Shown: piece by piece, positions 17,471 through 28,235 of the stretch
Numbering within the stretch: position 1 is the stretch's first letter
Layout: every line of letters starts with the position of its first letter
From: Blastomonas aquatica
GTDB taxonomy: Bacteria > Pseudomonadota > Alphaproteobacteria > Sphingomonadales > Sphingomonadaceae
DNA: 64,000 bases
NCBI RefSeq assembly: GCF_014639875.1
Contig: NZ_BMGD01000002.1
Coordinates: 310,001-374,000 of the forward strand
Reading direction: 5' to 3'
Notes under the pieces: model-generated
What the model saw: the letters and a program-made list of their open reading frames with translations, nothing else
Told to the model about the DNA's origin: nothing
Databases searched by the model: none
Made by a program: the position numbers and the translations under genes

Positions 17471-18798
17471 GCCGTACCATGAACCCGATGGGGAAAAAGG
17501 CGCTGCTGTTCGTTTCCGCTGCAGCCACGCTGTTTGCAGCCCCCGTCGCTGCCCAGACGATCGCGATCACCGGCGGCAAGGTCGTCATCGGTGATGGCAG
17601 CGCGCCGATCGAGAGCGGCACCGTGGTGCTACGCGATGGCAAGGTCGTTGCTGCTGGAGCCGGCGTTGCCGTTCCTGCAGGTGCGCAGGTGGTCGATGCT
17701 GCCGGACGCTGGGTCACCCCCGGCCTGTTCGCGGGCTTCAGCCGGTTGGGGCTGATCGAGGTCGAAGCCGTCCGCGAAACCAACGACAGCAGCGCGAGCT
17801 CGGGTGAATTTTCGGCTGCTATCGATGTGGTCCCCGCAATCAACCCCAAGGTCACGCCGATCGCGGTCAACCGGGCGGCGGGCATCACCCGCGCGGTGGT
17901 GGCTCCCGCAGCGCCTGCTTCGATCTTCGCGGGAATGGGCGCGCTGATCGATCTGGGCGATGACTACGACGCCGTCACCAAGCCGCGCGCCTTCCAGTTC
18001 GTCGAGCTGGGCGAGGCGGGGTCGTCCAAGGCAGGCGGCAGCCGCGCCTCGGCGTTCCTCGAGTTCCGCAATGGCCTGATCGAGGCCAAAGCGCTTGCAA
18101 GTGGCCAGCGCGGTGTCGCCGCGCACCCGCACGATGCGCTGCTCAACCGCCAGGATGCTGCCGCGCTCGTACCCGTGGTCAATGGCGACATCCGGCTGAT
18201 GGTGCATGTCGAACGCGCGGCCGATATCCTCAATGTGCTCAAGCTGCGCGAGGAGTTCCCTGCGCTCAAGCTGGTGCTGGTCGGAGTATCGGAAGGCTGG
18301 CTGGTCGCCAATGAGATCGCAGCAGCCGGTGTGCCGGTGATCGCCTCGGCGCTCAACGATCTGCCGTCCGAGTTCGAGAAGACTGCCGCGACCCAATCGA
18401 ACATCGGCCGCATGAAGCGCGCCGGGGTCACCGTCGCGATCGGCATGATCAACGACAGCGATGCGCACAAGCTGCATTACTCGCCGCAATATGCGGGCAA
18501 TCTGGTGGCGCTGCAGCGCGTGCCGGGTGCTGCCGGGCTGACATGGGATGAGGCGTTCGCCACGATCTCGTCGGGCCCTGCACAGGCGATGGGGGTCGAT
18601 GCGATGCTCGGCAGCCTCAGGCCCGGCCGCCAGGGCGATGTCGTGATCTGGGATGGCGATCCGCTCGAGCTTTCGTCGGCACCGGTCGCGGTGATGATCG
18701 ATGGCGTCCAGCAGCCGCTCGACAACCGTCAGGCGCGTTTGCGCGATCGCTATCGTACACCGCAGGAAGGGGCTTTGCCCAAGGCCTACGAACGGTAA
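17467..18798 (+). CDS. Exported amidohydrolase-like protein lacking the metal-binding HxH motif
   Basis: 443 residues with a cleavable signal peptide (KKALLFVSAAATLFAAPVAAQ). The amidohydrolase scaffold is clear: GGKVVIGDGSAPIESGTVVL at the start and GSLRPGRQGDVVIWDGDPLEL at the end. But where the metal HxH normally follows PG, the sequence reads WVTPGLFAGFSRLGLIEVE, with no histidines. The gene overlaps the preceding active-looking amidohydrolase by ATGA, so the two are translationally coupled and may form a heteromeric pair in which this one is structural or regulatory. ATG at 17467 gives the overlap; a second in-frame ATG lies at 17479. Confidence 0.82.
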   Translation: MSRTMNPMGKKALLFVSAAATLFAAPVAAQTIAITGGKVVIGDGSAPIESGTVVLRDGKVVAAGAGVAVPAGAQVVDAAGRWVTPGLFAGFSRLGLIEVEAVRETNDSSASSGEFSAAIDVVPAINPKVTPIAVNRAAGITRAVVAPAAPASIFAGMGALIDLGDDYDAVTKPRAFQFVELGEAGSSKAGGSRASAFLEFRNGLIEAKALASGQRGVAAHPHDALLNRQDAAALVPVVNGDIRLMVHVERAADILNVLKLREEFPALKLVLVGVSEGWLVANEIAAAGVPVIASALNDLPSEFEKTAATQSNIGRMKRAGVTVAIGMINDSDAHKLHYSPQYAGNLVALQRVPGAAGLTWDEAFATISSGPAQAMGVDAMLGSLRPGRQGDVVIWDGDPLELSSAPVAVMIDGVQQPLDNRQARLRDRYRTPQEGALPKAYER

Positions 18799-18857
18799 TA
18801 TAACGCTGATACAGGCGGGCTGCTGCTTGATGTGGCGCGCAAGGGGGAGAGCGGCTG

Positions 18858-19538
18858 ATGCAGGGCTATGCGATGCTGGTGGCAGGGGCCATCGGGTTTG
18901 TCGGAAGTCACTTTGCGATGTCGCACCCGCTGCGCGCACCATTGGTGGCCCGGCTGGGTGAAAAAGGCTTCCAGCTGGCCTATATCGTGGTCTCGTTCGC
19001 CACCTTGTATCTGATGGTACAGGGCTTCCAGCGGGCGCCGGTCAGCGCGCCATTCTGGCCTGCAGGCGATATAGTGTGGGGGCTGAGCACCGTCTTGATG
19101 CTGGTCGCCGCAATCCTGTTTGCCGGATCGTTGATCGGCAACCCGGCGCTTCCGGTGCCCGAGGCAGCCGCGCGCAAGATCGCGGTGAAGGAGCCTGGCG
19201 GCGTCTTTCGCATCACGCGACACCCGATGATGTGGAGCTTTGCGCTGTGGGGCATCAGCCATATCCTCGTCGCGCCGCGCATCGATACCTTCATCCTGTG
19301 CGGAGCGATCATCATCTTGGCGCTGGTCGGATCGCGGCTGCAGGACCGCAAGAAGTTCATCGTGATGGGCGATGCCTGGCTTCACTGGCAATCCCATACC
19401 AGCTTCGTCCCGTTCGGGCGGGGGATCGTGTTCCCGGGCTGGGTGCCGCTGATCGGCGGAACAGTGATCTGGCTCGCCGCACAATGGGCGCACATGCCGC
19501 TGGGCGTGGGCGTCGCGGGGATTTTCCGGTGGTGGTGA
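18858..19538 (+). CDS. NnrU-family membrane protein
   Basis: 226 residues with about six membrane segments. The start MLVAGAIGFVGSHFAMSHPLRAPLV and the central FRITRHPMMWSFALWGISHILV are typical of the NnrU family, whose members were named from denitrification clusters but are widespread in alphaproteobacteria. The biochemical role is unknown; the RHPMMW segment recalls the membrane methyltransferase fold. GGGAG precedes the ATG by about nine bases. It follows the amidohydrolase pair by 59 bases and may be co-transcribed. No denitrification gene is nearby. Confidence 0.8.
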   Translation: MQGYAMLVAGAIGFVGSHFAMSHPLRAPLVARLGEKGFQLAYIVVSFATLYLMVQGFQRAPVSAPFWPAGDIVWGLSTVLMLVAAILFAGSLIGNPALPVPEAAARKIAVKEPGGVFRITRHPMMWSFALWGISHILVAPRIDTFILCGAIIILALVGSRLQDRKKFIVMGDAWLHWQSHTSFVPFGRGIVFPGWVPLIGGTVIWLAAQWAHMPLGVGVAGIFRWW

Positions 19539-19550
19539 TATGTAAAACCT

Positions 19551-19702
19551 GCTCTCTTCCCTTCAGGGGAGAGAAGCGAGACTTGGCGGCTTGCCGCTTA
19601 GTCGCAGCAGAGAGGGGCCGTACGGCCGAGCATCCCCCTCTCTGCTTCACCTAGCGGGCAAGCCCGCAAGGTTCCGTATCTCTCCCCTAAAGGGGAGAGA
19701 GC
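19551..19702. repeat. CTCTCCC-type intergenic palindromic repeat cluster
   Basis: Hairpins such as CTCTTCCCTTCAGGGGAGAG (near the left end) and CTCTCCCCTAAAGGGGAGAG (19680-19699), with smaller palindromes GGCGGCTTGCCGC and GCGGGCAAGCCCGC between them. Related to the clusters at 7119, 34705 and 52866. It lies between the convergent nnrU and aldo/keto reductase genes. Confidence 0.65.
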
Positions 19703-19711
19703 ATTCCGCAG

Positions 19712-21964
<2,253 letters not shown>

Positions 21965-22097
21965 TTATCATCGGTGCAGTTCGTAATGTGTTTAGTGTCT
22001 GTCGGTAAACGCTCGCAACCATAGATGCGCGGGGATGGCTGGCGAGTGGCAACGCAATAGGGTACTTGCCAAACGCTGCAAACGGAGAAAAGCATTC

Positions 22098-23441
22098 GTG
22101 ACACGCAAGTTTTTCGGCACCGACGGTATCCGCGGACGCACCAACACCGGTTATATGACCGCAGCAATGGCGATGGCTGTCGGCCAGGCGGCAGGCGAAC
22201 ATTTCCTGCGAGGCACGCACAAGCACCGCGTTGTCATCGGCAAGGACACAAGGCTGTCGGGCTATATGATGGAAAACGCGCTGGTCGCGGGCTTCACCAG
22301 CGTGGGCATGGATGTGGTGCTGGTCGGCCCGATGCCGACGCCCGCGGTCGCCATGCTGGCGCGATCGATGCGCGCGGACCTTGGCGTAATGATCTCTGCC
22401 AGCCACAACCCTTACGAGGACAACGGCATCAAGCTGTTCGGCCCCGATGGCTTCAAGCTGTCGGATGAGGATGAACTGCGGATCGAGGCGCTGCTCGAAG
22501 CCGGCGCGCCCAAGCTCGCCGCGTCCGCCGCGATCGGCCGTGCCCGCCGGATCGAGGATGCGCGCGGACGATACATCCACGCGGTCAAGGAATCGCTGCC
22601 CGACCGGGTGCGGCTCGATGGCCTCAAGATCGTGATCGATTGCGCCAATGGCGCAGCCTATCAGGTCGCACCATCGGCGTTCTGGGAGCTGGGCGCGGAG
22701 GTGATCGCGATTGGCGTGACCCCCAATGGCCTCAACATCAACGACCGTGTCGGCTCGACCCATGTCGAGACGTTGCAGGAGCGCGTCGTCGCCTCGGGCG
22801 CGGATATCGGCATCGCGCTCGATGGCGATGCCGACCGGCTGATCGTGGTCGATGAAAAGGGCCGGGTTGTCGATGGCGACCAGATCATGGCGCTGATCGG
22901 CGCAAGCTGGGCGCGGCAGGGTCGGCTGCGCGGCGGCGGCGTGGTCGCCACGGTGATGTCCAACCTGGGGCTGGAACGCTATCTGCAGGCGCAGGGGCTC
23001 GAGCTGATCCGTACCAAGGTCGGCGACCGCTATGTGCTGGGCGCAATGCGCGCAGGGGGATACAATGTCGGCGGCGAGCAATCGGGCCACATGATCCTGC
23101 TCGACCATGCCACCACCGGCGATGGCACGGTCGCCGCGCTGCAGGTGCTGGCCGAACTGGTCCGCGAGGGCAAGCCGGCAAGCGAGCTGCTGCATCTGTT
23201 CGATCCGGTTCCGCAACTGCTCAAGAATGTGCGCTTTTCCGGCGGCAAGCCTTTGGAAAACCCGCGCGTGCAGCAAGTGATTGCCGATGCCGATGCGGAG
23301 CTTGTCGGGCGCGGGCGGCTGGTCATCCGGCCTTCGGGTACCGAGCCGGTGATCCGGGTGATGGCGGAGGGCGATGATGCCGCACAGGTCGAGGCGGTAG
23401 TCGATCGCATCTGCGCGGTGATTGGCGAGGTAACCGCCTGA
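22098..23441 (+). CDS. glmM: Phosphoglucosamine mutase
   Basis: 447 residues. Converts glucosamine-6-phosphate to glucosamine-1-phosphate for UDP-GlcNAc and so for peptidoglycan and lipopolysaccharide. The N-terminus [14 protein letters not shown], the phosphoserine loop [15 protein letters not shown], the metal loop [13 protein letters not shown] and the C-terminal phosphate-binding [12 protein letters not shown] are all present. A GTG start at 22098 with GGAG upstream gives the family N-terminus; an in-frame start at 22035 would add 21 residues. The stop overlaps the next start by one base (TGATG). Confidence 0.96.
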   Translation: MTRKFFGTDGIRGRTNTGYMTAAMAMAVGQAAGEHFLRGTHKHRVVIGKDTRLSGYMMENALVAGFTSVGMDVVLVGPMPTPAVAMLARSMRADLGVMISASHNPYEDNGIKLFGPDGFKLSDEDELRIEALLEAGAPKLAASAAIGRARRIEDARGRYIHAVKESLPDRVRLDGLKIVIDCANGAAYQVAPSAFWELGAEVIAIGVTPNGLNINDRVGSTHVETLQERVVASGADIGIALDGDADRLIVVDEKGRVVDGDQIMALIGASWARQGRLRGGGVVATVMSNLGLERYLQAQGLELIRTKVGDRYVLGAMRAGGYNVGGEQSGHMILLDHATTGDGTVAALQVLAELVREGKPASELLHLFDPVPQLLKNVRFSGGKPLENPRVQQVIADADAELVGRGRLVIRPSGTEPVIRVMAEGDDAAQVEAVVDRICAVIGEVTA

Positions 23442-23671
23442 TGCTCGAGATGCGCCCCGATTGCGAACGCTGCGGCGCGGACACCCCGCCTGAGGCCCCC
23501 GGCGCGTTCATTTGCTCGTTCGAATGCACATTCTGCGCCGAATGCAGCGAGGAGCTCGACGACCGATGCCCCAATTGCGGCGGTGAACTGGTCGACCGTC
23601 CGGTGCGGGCAAAGAAGTTGCTCGCGAAGTTTCCGGGATCGAGCGTGCGGAAATTTACCCAGCATGGGTAA
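23441..23671 (+). CDS. DUF1272 zinc-binding protein
   Basis: 76 residues. [20 protein letters not shown] starts the known DUF1272 pattern; eight cysteines follow as CxxC pairs (CERC, CTFCAEC, CPNC), giving a RING-like double zinc site. Function is unknown in the family. It overlaps the glmM stop by one base, so it is translated from the same message. The basic tail VRAKKLLAKFPGSSVRKF ends 20 bases before a palindromic repeat. Confidence 0.85.
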   Translation: MLEMRPDCERCGADTPPEAPGAFICSFECTFCAECSEELDDRCPNCGGELVDRPVRAKKLLAKFPGSSVRKFTQHG

Positions 23672-23690
23672 GGTGTTGGTCACCCCCTTC

Positions 23691-23768
23691 CGTTTTCCGG
23701 CGAAAGCCGGAATCCAGAGGCGAGATGGCATAATCCGACTCCTGGACTCCGGCTTTCGCCGGAGAACG
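23691..23768. repeat. Palindromic intergenic repeat, copy of the 3115-3193 element
   Basis: Ends TCCGGCGAAAGCCGGA and CTCCGGCTTTCGCCGGAG; the middle (ATCCAGAG..ACTCCTGG) closely matches the copy at 3115-3193. The ribosome site of thiD (GGGAG, about 23774) begins just outside it, so the repeat sits in the leader of the thiD gene. Confidence 0.8.
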
Positions 23769-23782
23769 AAAGAGGGAGTGGT

Positions 23783-25009
23783 ATGAATATGGCCGCGCGT
23801 ATCCTCACCATCGCAGGCTCGGACTCCGGGGGAGGCGCGGGGATCCAAGCGGACATCAAGACCATCACCATGCTGGGCGGCCATGCGATGACCGCTATCA
23901 CCGCGATCACCGCACAGAACTCGCGCGGGGTCGATGCGGTGCAGGTGCTCAGCGCCGACATGGTGATCGCTCAGATCGACGCGGTGGCGCACGACTTCGG
24001 GCTCGATGCAATCAAGATCGGCATGCTCGGCTCGCCGCAGATCGCCGAGGCGCTGGCCGACTGGCTGACCGATCCTTCATCGTCATTCCCGCGAACGCGG
24101 GAATCCCGCTTTGGCGCCGAGGCCGAGCAGGAGCGGGATGCCCGCGTTCGCGGGAATGACGGAATACCTGTCATCTTCGATCCCGTGATGATTGCATCGA
24201 GCGGCGCGGTGCTTGCTGATCAGGCCACCATCGCGGCATTCAAGCGGTTGATGGCGTGTGCCACGCTCGTCACGCCGAACCTTCCCGAGCTGGAAGCGCT
24301 GGGCGGGGAAGGGGCGGTGCTGGAACTGGCCCCCGCATTGCTGATCAAGGGTGGGCACGCAGGCGGCGACACGGTCACCGACCGGCTGGTCACTCGCAAG
24401 GCCGAGCCCATGCACTGGAGCGATCCGCGCATCGCCAGCCCGCACAGCCACGGCACCGGCTGCACGCTATCGAGCGCGATCGCGACGTTGCTGGGGCAGG
24501 GCGTGCCGCTCGATCAGGCGGTCGAGCGCGCGCGTGTCTTCGTCCGGCTCGCACTGCGCGATGCGCCCCCGATCGTCGCCAGCAACGGCCCGATGGGGCA
24601 CCAGAACGTCCGCAATGATGCGATTGCGCCGGGCTGGCACCTCAACCAGATCACATTGGCCGCGATCGATTATGCCGCCTCGGTGACCTTCTACCGCACG
24701 CTGGGCCTGACCCAGATCGTCGACAGCCCGGCCAACGGCTATGCCCGGTTCGAAGCGGACAACGGCGCGACGCTTTCGATCCATGTCGGCGAAGGCTCCG
24801 GCGGCACGGTCACCTATCTCGAATGCGCCGATCTCGACGCGCGCGTCTCCGCGCTGGCATCCGAAGGCTTGGCATTCGACCAGGTGCCGCAGGATGAGAG
24901 CTGGGGCTGGCGCGAGGCAAGGCTGTGCGACCCGGCTGGCAACGTCATCTGCCTCTATTTCGGCGGCGAGAACCGGCGCTACCCACCCTGGCGGATCGCA
25001 ACCGAATGA
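23783..25009 (+). CDS. thiD: Hydroxymethylpyrimidine (phosphate) kinase fused to a C-terminal VOC domain
   Basis: 408 residues. Residues 5-270 are ThiD, which phosphorylates HMP and HMP-phosphate in thiamine synthesis: [42 protein letters not shown] and the anion-hole [11 protein letters not shown] at 224-234. Residues 98-127 (24074-24163) are the translation of a palindromic repeat inserted in frame between ADWL and the IPVIFDP strand. Residues about 284-395 form a glyoxalase-like VOC domain ([20 protein letters not shown] to [11 protein letters not shown]), an unusual fusion. There are ATGs at 23783 and 23789; the first is closer to the GGGAG site. Confidence 0.9.
   Translation: MNMAARILTIAGSDSGGGAGIQADIKTITMLGGHAMTAITAITAQNSRGVDAVQVLSADMVIAQIDAVAHDFGLDAIKIGMLGSPQIAEALADWLTDPSSSFPRTRESRFGAEAEQERDARVRGNDGIPVIFDPVMIASSGAVLADQATIAAFKRLMACATLVTPNLPELEALGGEGAVLELAPALLIKGGHAGGDTVTDRLVTRKAEPMHWSDPRIASPHSHGTGCTLSSAIATLLGQGVPLDQAVERARVFVRLALRDAPPIVASNGPMGHQNVRNDAIAPGWHLNQITLAAIDYAASVTFYRTLGLTQIVDSPANGYARFEADNGATLSIHVGEGSGGTVTYLECADLDARVSALASEGLAFDQVPQDESWGWREARLCDPAGNVICLYFGGENRRYPPWRIATE
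24081..24161. repeat. Palindromic repeat inserted in frame inside thiD
   Basis: Arms of 30 bases at 24081-24110 and 24132-24161 are inverted repeats with one mismatch (CGTCATTCCCGCGAACGCGG at the left outer end), with a 21-base loop. The ends match the common 'CATTCCCGCG..GGGAATGACG' intergenic repeats of many proteobacteria. Its insertion keeps the thiD frame. Confidence 0.85.
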
Positions 25010-25120
25010 TCCGCACCCCCTAAATGCTGCAACCCCGCATGCATTGACCCTTTACCAACGCAGGCAATTGCCCATATGCGTTGCGGCAACAGACCACATG
25101 TTCCCAAACAGGAGATACTT

Positions 25121-25744
25121 ATGGCTTTCGTCCTTCCCGCACTTCCCTTCGACAAGACCGCATTTGGCGATATCATGTCAGCTGAAACCTTCGATTATCA
25201 CCACGGCAAGCACCACAATGCCTATGTCGGCAAGGCGAACGACATGGTGAAGGGCACCGACCTCGAAGGCGCGAGCCTCTCGAAGGTCATCGTCGCCGCG
25301 AAAGACAAGGGCAATAAGGGCCTGTTCAACAACGCTGCGCAGATCTGGAACCACACCTTCTTCTGGCATTGCCTCAGCCCCGATCAACAGACCATCCCCG
25401 GCTCGCTCGAAGAGCGCATCAATGCTGACTTCGGTTCGGTTGCCGAAATGAAGGACAAGTTGAAGACCGAAGCCGTCGGCCATTTCGGCAGCGGCTGGGC
25501 ATGGCTGGTGCTCAACGGCGACAAGCTGGAAATCACCTCGCTGCACGATGCAGATTCACCCGTCGCGCACGATGGCATGAAGCCGCTGCTGACGCTCGAT
25601 GTGTGGGAACACGCCTATTACATCGACTATCGCAACGCGCGTCCTGACTATCTTTCGACTGTGCTCGACAAGGCGATCAACTGGGAATTCGTCGCGCAGA
25701 ACCTCGACGGCAAGGGCACTGATCGGGCTGATCAGGAAGGCTGA
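25121..25744 (+). CDS. sodB: Superoxide dismutase, Fe type (Fe/Mn family)
   Basis: 207 residues. Dismutates superoxide in the cytoplasm. Metal ligands are in FDYHHGKHHNAYV (first His), WNHTFFWHCL (second His), and DVWEHAYYIDY (Asp and His). GSGWAWLV and the FFWHCL pattern favour the iron-type or cambialistic group. ATG at 25121 has GGAG at 25111-25114; an in-frame start at 25076 would add residues not seen in the family. It stands alone, followed by a hairpin and a convergent gene. Confidence 0.94.
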   Translation: MAFVLPALPFDKTAFGDIMSAETFDYHHGKHHNAYVGKANDMVKGTDLEGASLSKVIVAAKDKGNKGLFNNAAQIWNHTFFWHCLSPDQQTIPGSLEERINADFGSVAEMKDKLKTEAVGHFGSGWAWLVLNGDKLEITSLHDADSPVAHDGMKPLLTLDVWEHAYYIDYRNARPDYLSTVLDKAINWEFVAQNLDGKGTDRADQEG

Positions 25745-25761
25745 TTCTGAACAGTTTTGCG

Positions 25762-25793
25762 CCCCGTTCTCTGGTTAGCGCCGGGGAACGGGG
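25762..25793. terminator. Hairpin between convergent sodB and hypothetical gene
   Basis: CCCCGTTC (25762-25769) pairs with GAACGGGG (25786-25793). The following bases are only moderately T-rich, so termination is plausible from position rather than proven. Confidence 0.4.
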
Positions 25794-25799
25794 TGTTCC

Positions 25800-26453
25800 T
25801 CAATAATGGTGCTCCTGCCCGCCAGAAGTTTGCGCCTGCAGCCGGCAGTTTGCGAGGCTCGCATCGGCGCAATGGCCGAGCGTCGCGATGGATGCCCGCT
25901 CGCCATCGGCCATCGCTTGTCCGATGATCACCTCGACGGCTGCGTTTCCAATACGTTTGGCGGTCTCCAGCGCAGCACTGGGGGTCAGCATGACATCCAT
26001 GTCGGATGATGGTCCATAGACATGGACCGCCATACCTTCTGGATCTGCTTGGCAAGGCTGTTCGTGCACTTCGGTGGACAGCCCGGTTGGATCTGCCATA
26101 CGCAGGATCCACTCGCGCGCATATTTCATTGAAGCGAATATCTGCGTGTCAGGCTCTTTGAGGTGACGGGCGTGCAGGCGGGATGCGCCGAACGACGAGA
26201 CCACGGCTATCCGTTCGGGCCGCAAATCGCCCAGACGCGCTTCCATTCGGCGCAATGCCCATGCCACGTTGCGTTCCTGCGGCCAGGTTGCGCCGATATC
26301 GACGATCAGTCCCCTGGGTTTGCCGGAGAGCTGCAACTGGTAGAGTTCCTGGCGAAATACGATTTCGTGCGCGGCGACGGTGGCCAGAGACCATTCGCCC
26401 GTCCGCGTCACGGTTAGCATCGGGATTTCGGGCTCGGTGGTGAAGCTGAACAT
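25800..26453 (-). CDS. Hypothetical protein with a possible STAS/SpoIIAA-like N-terminal half
   Basis: 217 residues. The first 120 residues alternate strands and helices (LTVTRTGEWSLATVAAHEIV, then GLIVDIGATWPQERNVAWAL and RIAVVSSFGASRLHARHL), a pattern resembling SpoIIAA/STAS-like domains, though no diagnostic motif is visible. The C-terminal part, from about residue 135, holds three cysteines and ends in GGQEHHY. The start at 26453 (MFSFTTEPEI) has AGGAGAG upstream; an in-frame ATG at 26486 lacks one. It is isolated between sodB and yciB. Function unknown. Confidence 0.6.
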   Translation of the reverse strand: MFSFTTEPEIPMLTVTRTGEWSLATVAAHEIVFRQELYQLQLSGKPRGLIVDIGATWPQERNVAWALRRMEARLGDLRPERIAVVSSFGASRLHARHLKEPDTQIFASMKYAREWILRMADPTGLSTEVHEQPCQADPEGMAVHVYGPSSDMDVMLTPSAALETAKRIGNAAVEVIIGQAMADGERASIATLGHCADASLANCRLQAQTSGGQEHHY

Positions 26454-26617
26454 GGCGGCTCTCCTCTTATCGCGGGAGCACTCCACAGTCTCTCAGCCAG
26501 CGCTTAGCAAGTCGGGGCGCGGTGGTACCTTTGCATAACCTAACCTGGGTTAAGAAACGATGTGCATCGGGCCCAGTTGATTTGGCGGGGGGCGTCCATT
26601 CATAGCCAACCGTCCAG

Positions 26618-26645
26618 CCGGTCCCCTGCCTGCGCAGGGGACCGG
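26618..26645. repeat. Perfect 12-bp palindrome in a gene-free gap
   Basis: CCGGTCCCCTGC pairs with GCAGGGGACCGG around a 4-base loop. No T tract follows. The 214-base gap between the hypothetical gene and yciB holds nothing else I can identify. Confidence 0.5.
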
Positions 26646-26667
26646 GGAATAGCTGTACGGCGGAGTA

Positions 26668-27312
26668 TTACTGCCCCTTCGCCCCCTCAATCGCAAGGCC
26701 GTGCTTCATCAGCATCGGGATCTGGCTCATCGCGAAGAGGAACGACAGCGCGGTGACGCCCCAAACCTTGACGGTCAGCCATGTCTCGAACGTCAGGCCA
26801 TAGCGCAGGCCTTCGTTGATCAGCGCCATCACGGCGAAGAACAGCCCCCAGTTGCGTGACAGTTTCATCCAGCCGGTCTCGTTGAGGCCGTCATACGCCG
26901 CTTGCAGCAGATAGCGCAGCAGCGGGCGGCCGGTGGACCAGCCACCCAGCAGCAGGACGGCGAACGCGGTGTAGATGATCGTCGGCTTAATCTGGATGAA
27001 GCTTTCGTCGTTGAAATACACCGTCAGCGCGCCGAAGCCGACGACGAGCACCGCAGACAGCCAAAGCATCGGCGAGACGCGGCCCAGTTTCCATTTCGAT
27101 ACCGCGACCGCAATAAGGATTGCCGCCATGAACGCCAGCGTGCCGTTGATCGCGGCGCGGGTGGAGGCAAGCGCTGCGCCGTCGCTCTGGGTCAGCTTGA
27201 ACACCGCAAAGAAGATCAGCAGCGGACCAAAATCGAGCAGCAGCGGCAGCAGGCTGCCTTCCGATTTCTTGGGGGCGACGACTTCGTTCGCGCCGGGCAT
27301 TTCTTCGCTCAT
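26668..27312 (-). CDS. yciB: Inner-membrane-spanning protein YciB (septation protein A family)
   Basis: 214 residues with five or six hydrophobic segments. LLLDFGPLLIFFAVFKL at the start and LNETGWMKLSRNWGLFFAVMALINEGL are typical of YciB/IspZ, an inner-membrane protein linked to cell-envelope and septum synthesis. The start ATG overlaps the ftsY stop (ATGA), so it is the last gene of the dapF-mtaB-ftsY-yciB operon. The soluble N-terminal 20 residues and the C-terminus are short and charged. Confidence 0.9.
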   Translation of the reverse strand: MSEEMPGANEVVAPKKSEGSLLPLLLDFGPLLIFFAVFKLTQSDGAALASTRAAINGTLAFMAAILIAVAVSKWKLGRVSPMLWLSAVLVVGFGALTVYFNDESFIQIKPTIIYTAFAVLLLGGWSTGRPLLRYLLQAAYDGLNETGWMKLSRNWGLFFAVMALINEGLRYGLTFETWLTVKVWGVTALSFLFAMSQIPMLMKHGLAIEGAKGQ

Positions 27313-28235
27313 TTTGCTCCTCCGGCGATCACATGCGCCAGATATTCGGGGTCAAAGGGACGCAGGTCGTCGATGGTTTCACCCACGCCGATCGCATGAA
27401 TGGGCAGACCGAACTTTTCTGCAGCCGCGACAAGAATGCCGCCGCGGGCGGTCCCGTCGAGCTTGGTCATCACAAGACCTGTAACGCCTGCCACCTCCTT
27501 GAAGGTTTCGATCTGCGACAGGGCGTTCTGTCCGTTGGTTGCATCGAGCACCAGCACGACATCGTGCGGCGATGCAGGGTTGAGGCGGCCAAGGACGCGG
27601 CGGATCTTGGAGAGCTCGTCCATCAGCTCGCGCTTGTTCTGCAGGCGGCCTGCGGTGTCGACGATCAGCACGTCGATGCCGGTCGCGGTCGCCTGCTTGA
27701 CCGCATCGAACACGATTCCCGCCGCATCGCCGCCTTCCTTGCCGCTGATGATCGGGATGCCGAGACGCTCGGCCCAGATCTTGAGCTGGCCGATCGCGGC
27801 AGCACGGAAGGTATCGCCTGCTGCCAGCATCACACCGTAATCCTGCTCCTGGAACAGATGCGCCAGCTTGGCGATGGTGGTGGTCTTGCCCGATCCGTTG
27901 ACGCCGATCACCAGAATTACCTGCGGTCGGGGGAAGGCAATGATGTCGAGCGGTTCGGCGACGGTGCGCAGCGACTTGGCGATTTCTTCGCCGACGATTT
28001 CGCGCAAACCGTCTTCGTCAAGCCCGCGCTCGAAACGTCCTTCGGAAAGGCGCGCGCGCACCTTGCCCGCCATCTGCGGGCCAAGGTCGCTGACGATCAG
28101 CGCTTCCTCGATCTCGTCGAGCTGGTCCTCGTCAAGCCGCGACTTGGTGACCAGCCCGGTGATGTTCTGGGTCAGCTTGTCCGACGTCTTGCGAAAGCCG
28201 CCCATCAGCCGCTCGCTCCAGCTGCCCTCGCTCAT
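27309..28235 (-). CDS. ftsY: Signal recognition particle receptor FtsY
   Basis: 308 residues; the membrane-side receptor for SRP-bound ribosomes, and a GTPase. The N-domain (residues 1-95) includes LDEIEEALIVSDLG; the G-domain has GVNGSGKTTT (111-120), DTFRAAAIGQL, DTAGRLQNKRELMDEL, TKLDGTARGG and GVGETIDDLRPF. The acidic A-domain of E. coli FtsY is absent, as is common in alphaproteobacteria. The start overlaps the mtaB stop by four bases. Its partner Ffh is encoded 4.5 kb away on the other strand. Confidence 0.96.
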   Translation of the reverse strand: MSEGSWSERLMGGFRKTSDKLTQNITGLVTKSRLDEDQLDEIEEALIVSDLGPQMAGKVRARLSEGRFERGLDEDGLREIVGEEIAKSLRTVAEPLDIIAFPRPQVILVIGVNGSGKTTTIAKLAHLFQEQDYGVMLAAGDTFRAAAIGQLKIWAERLGIPIISGKEGGDAAGIVFDAVKQATATGIDVLIVDTAGRLQNKRELMDELSKIRRVLGRLNPASPHDVVLVLDATNGQNALSQIETFKEVAGVTGLVMTKLDGTARGGILVAAAEKFGLPIHAIGVGETIDDLRPFDPEYLAHVIAGGAK

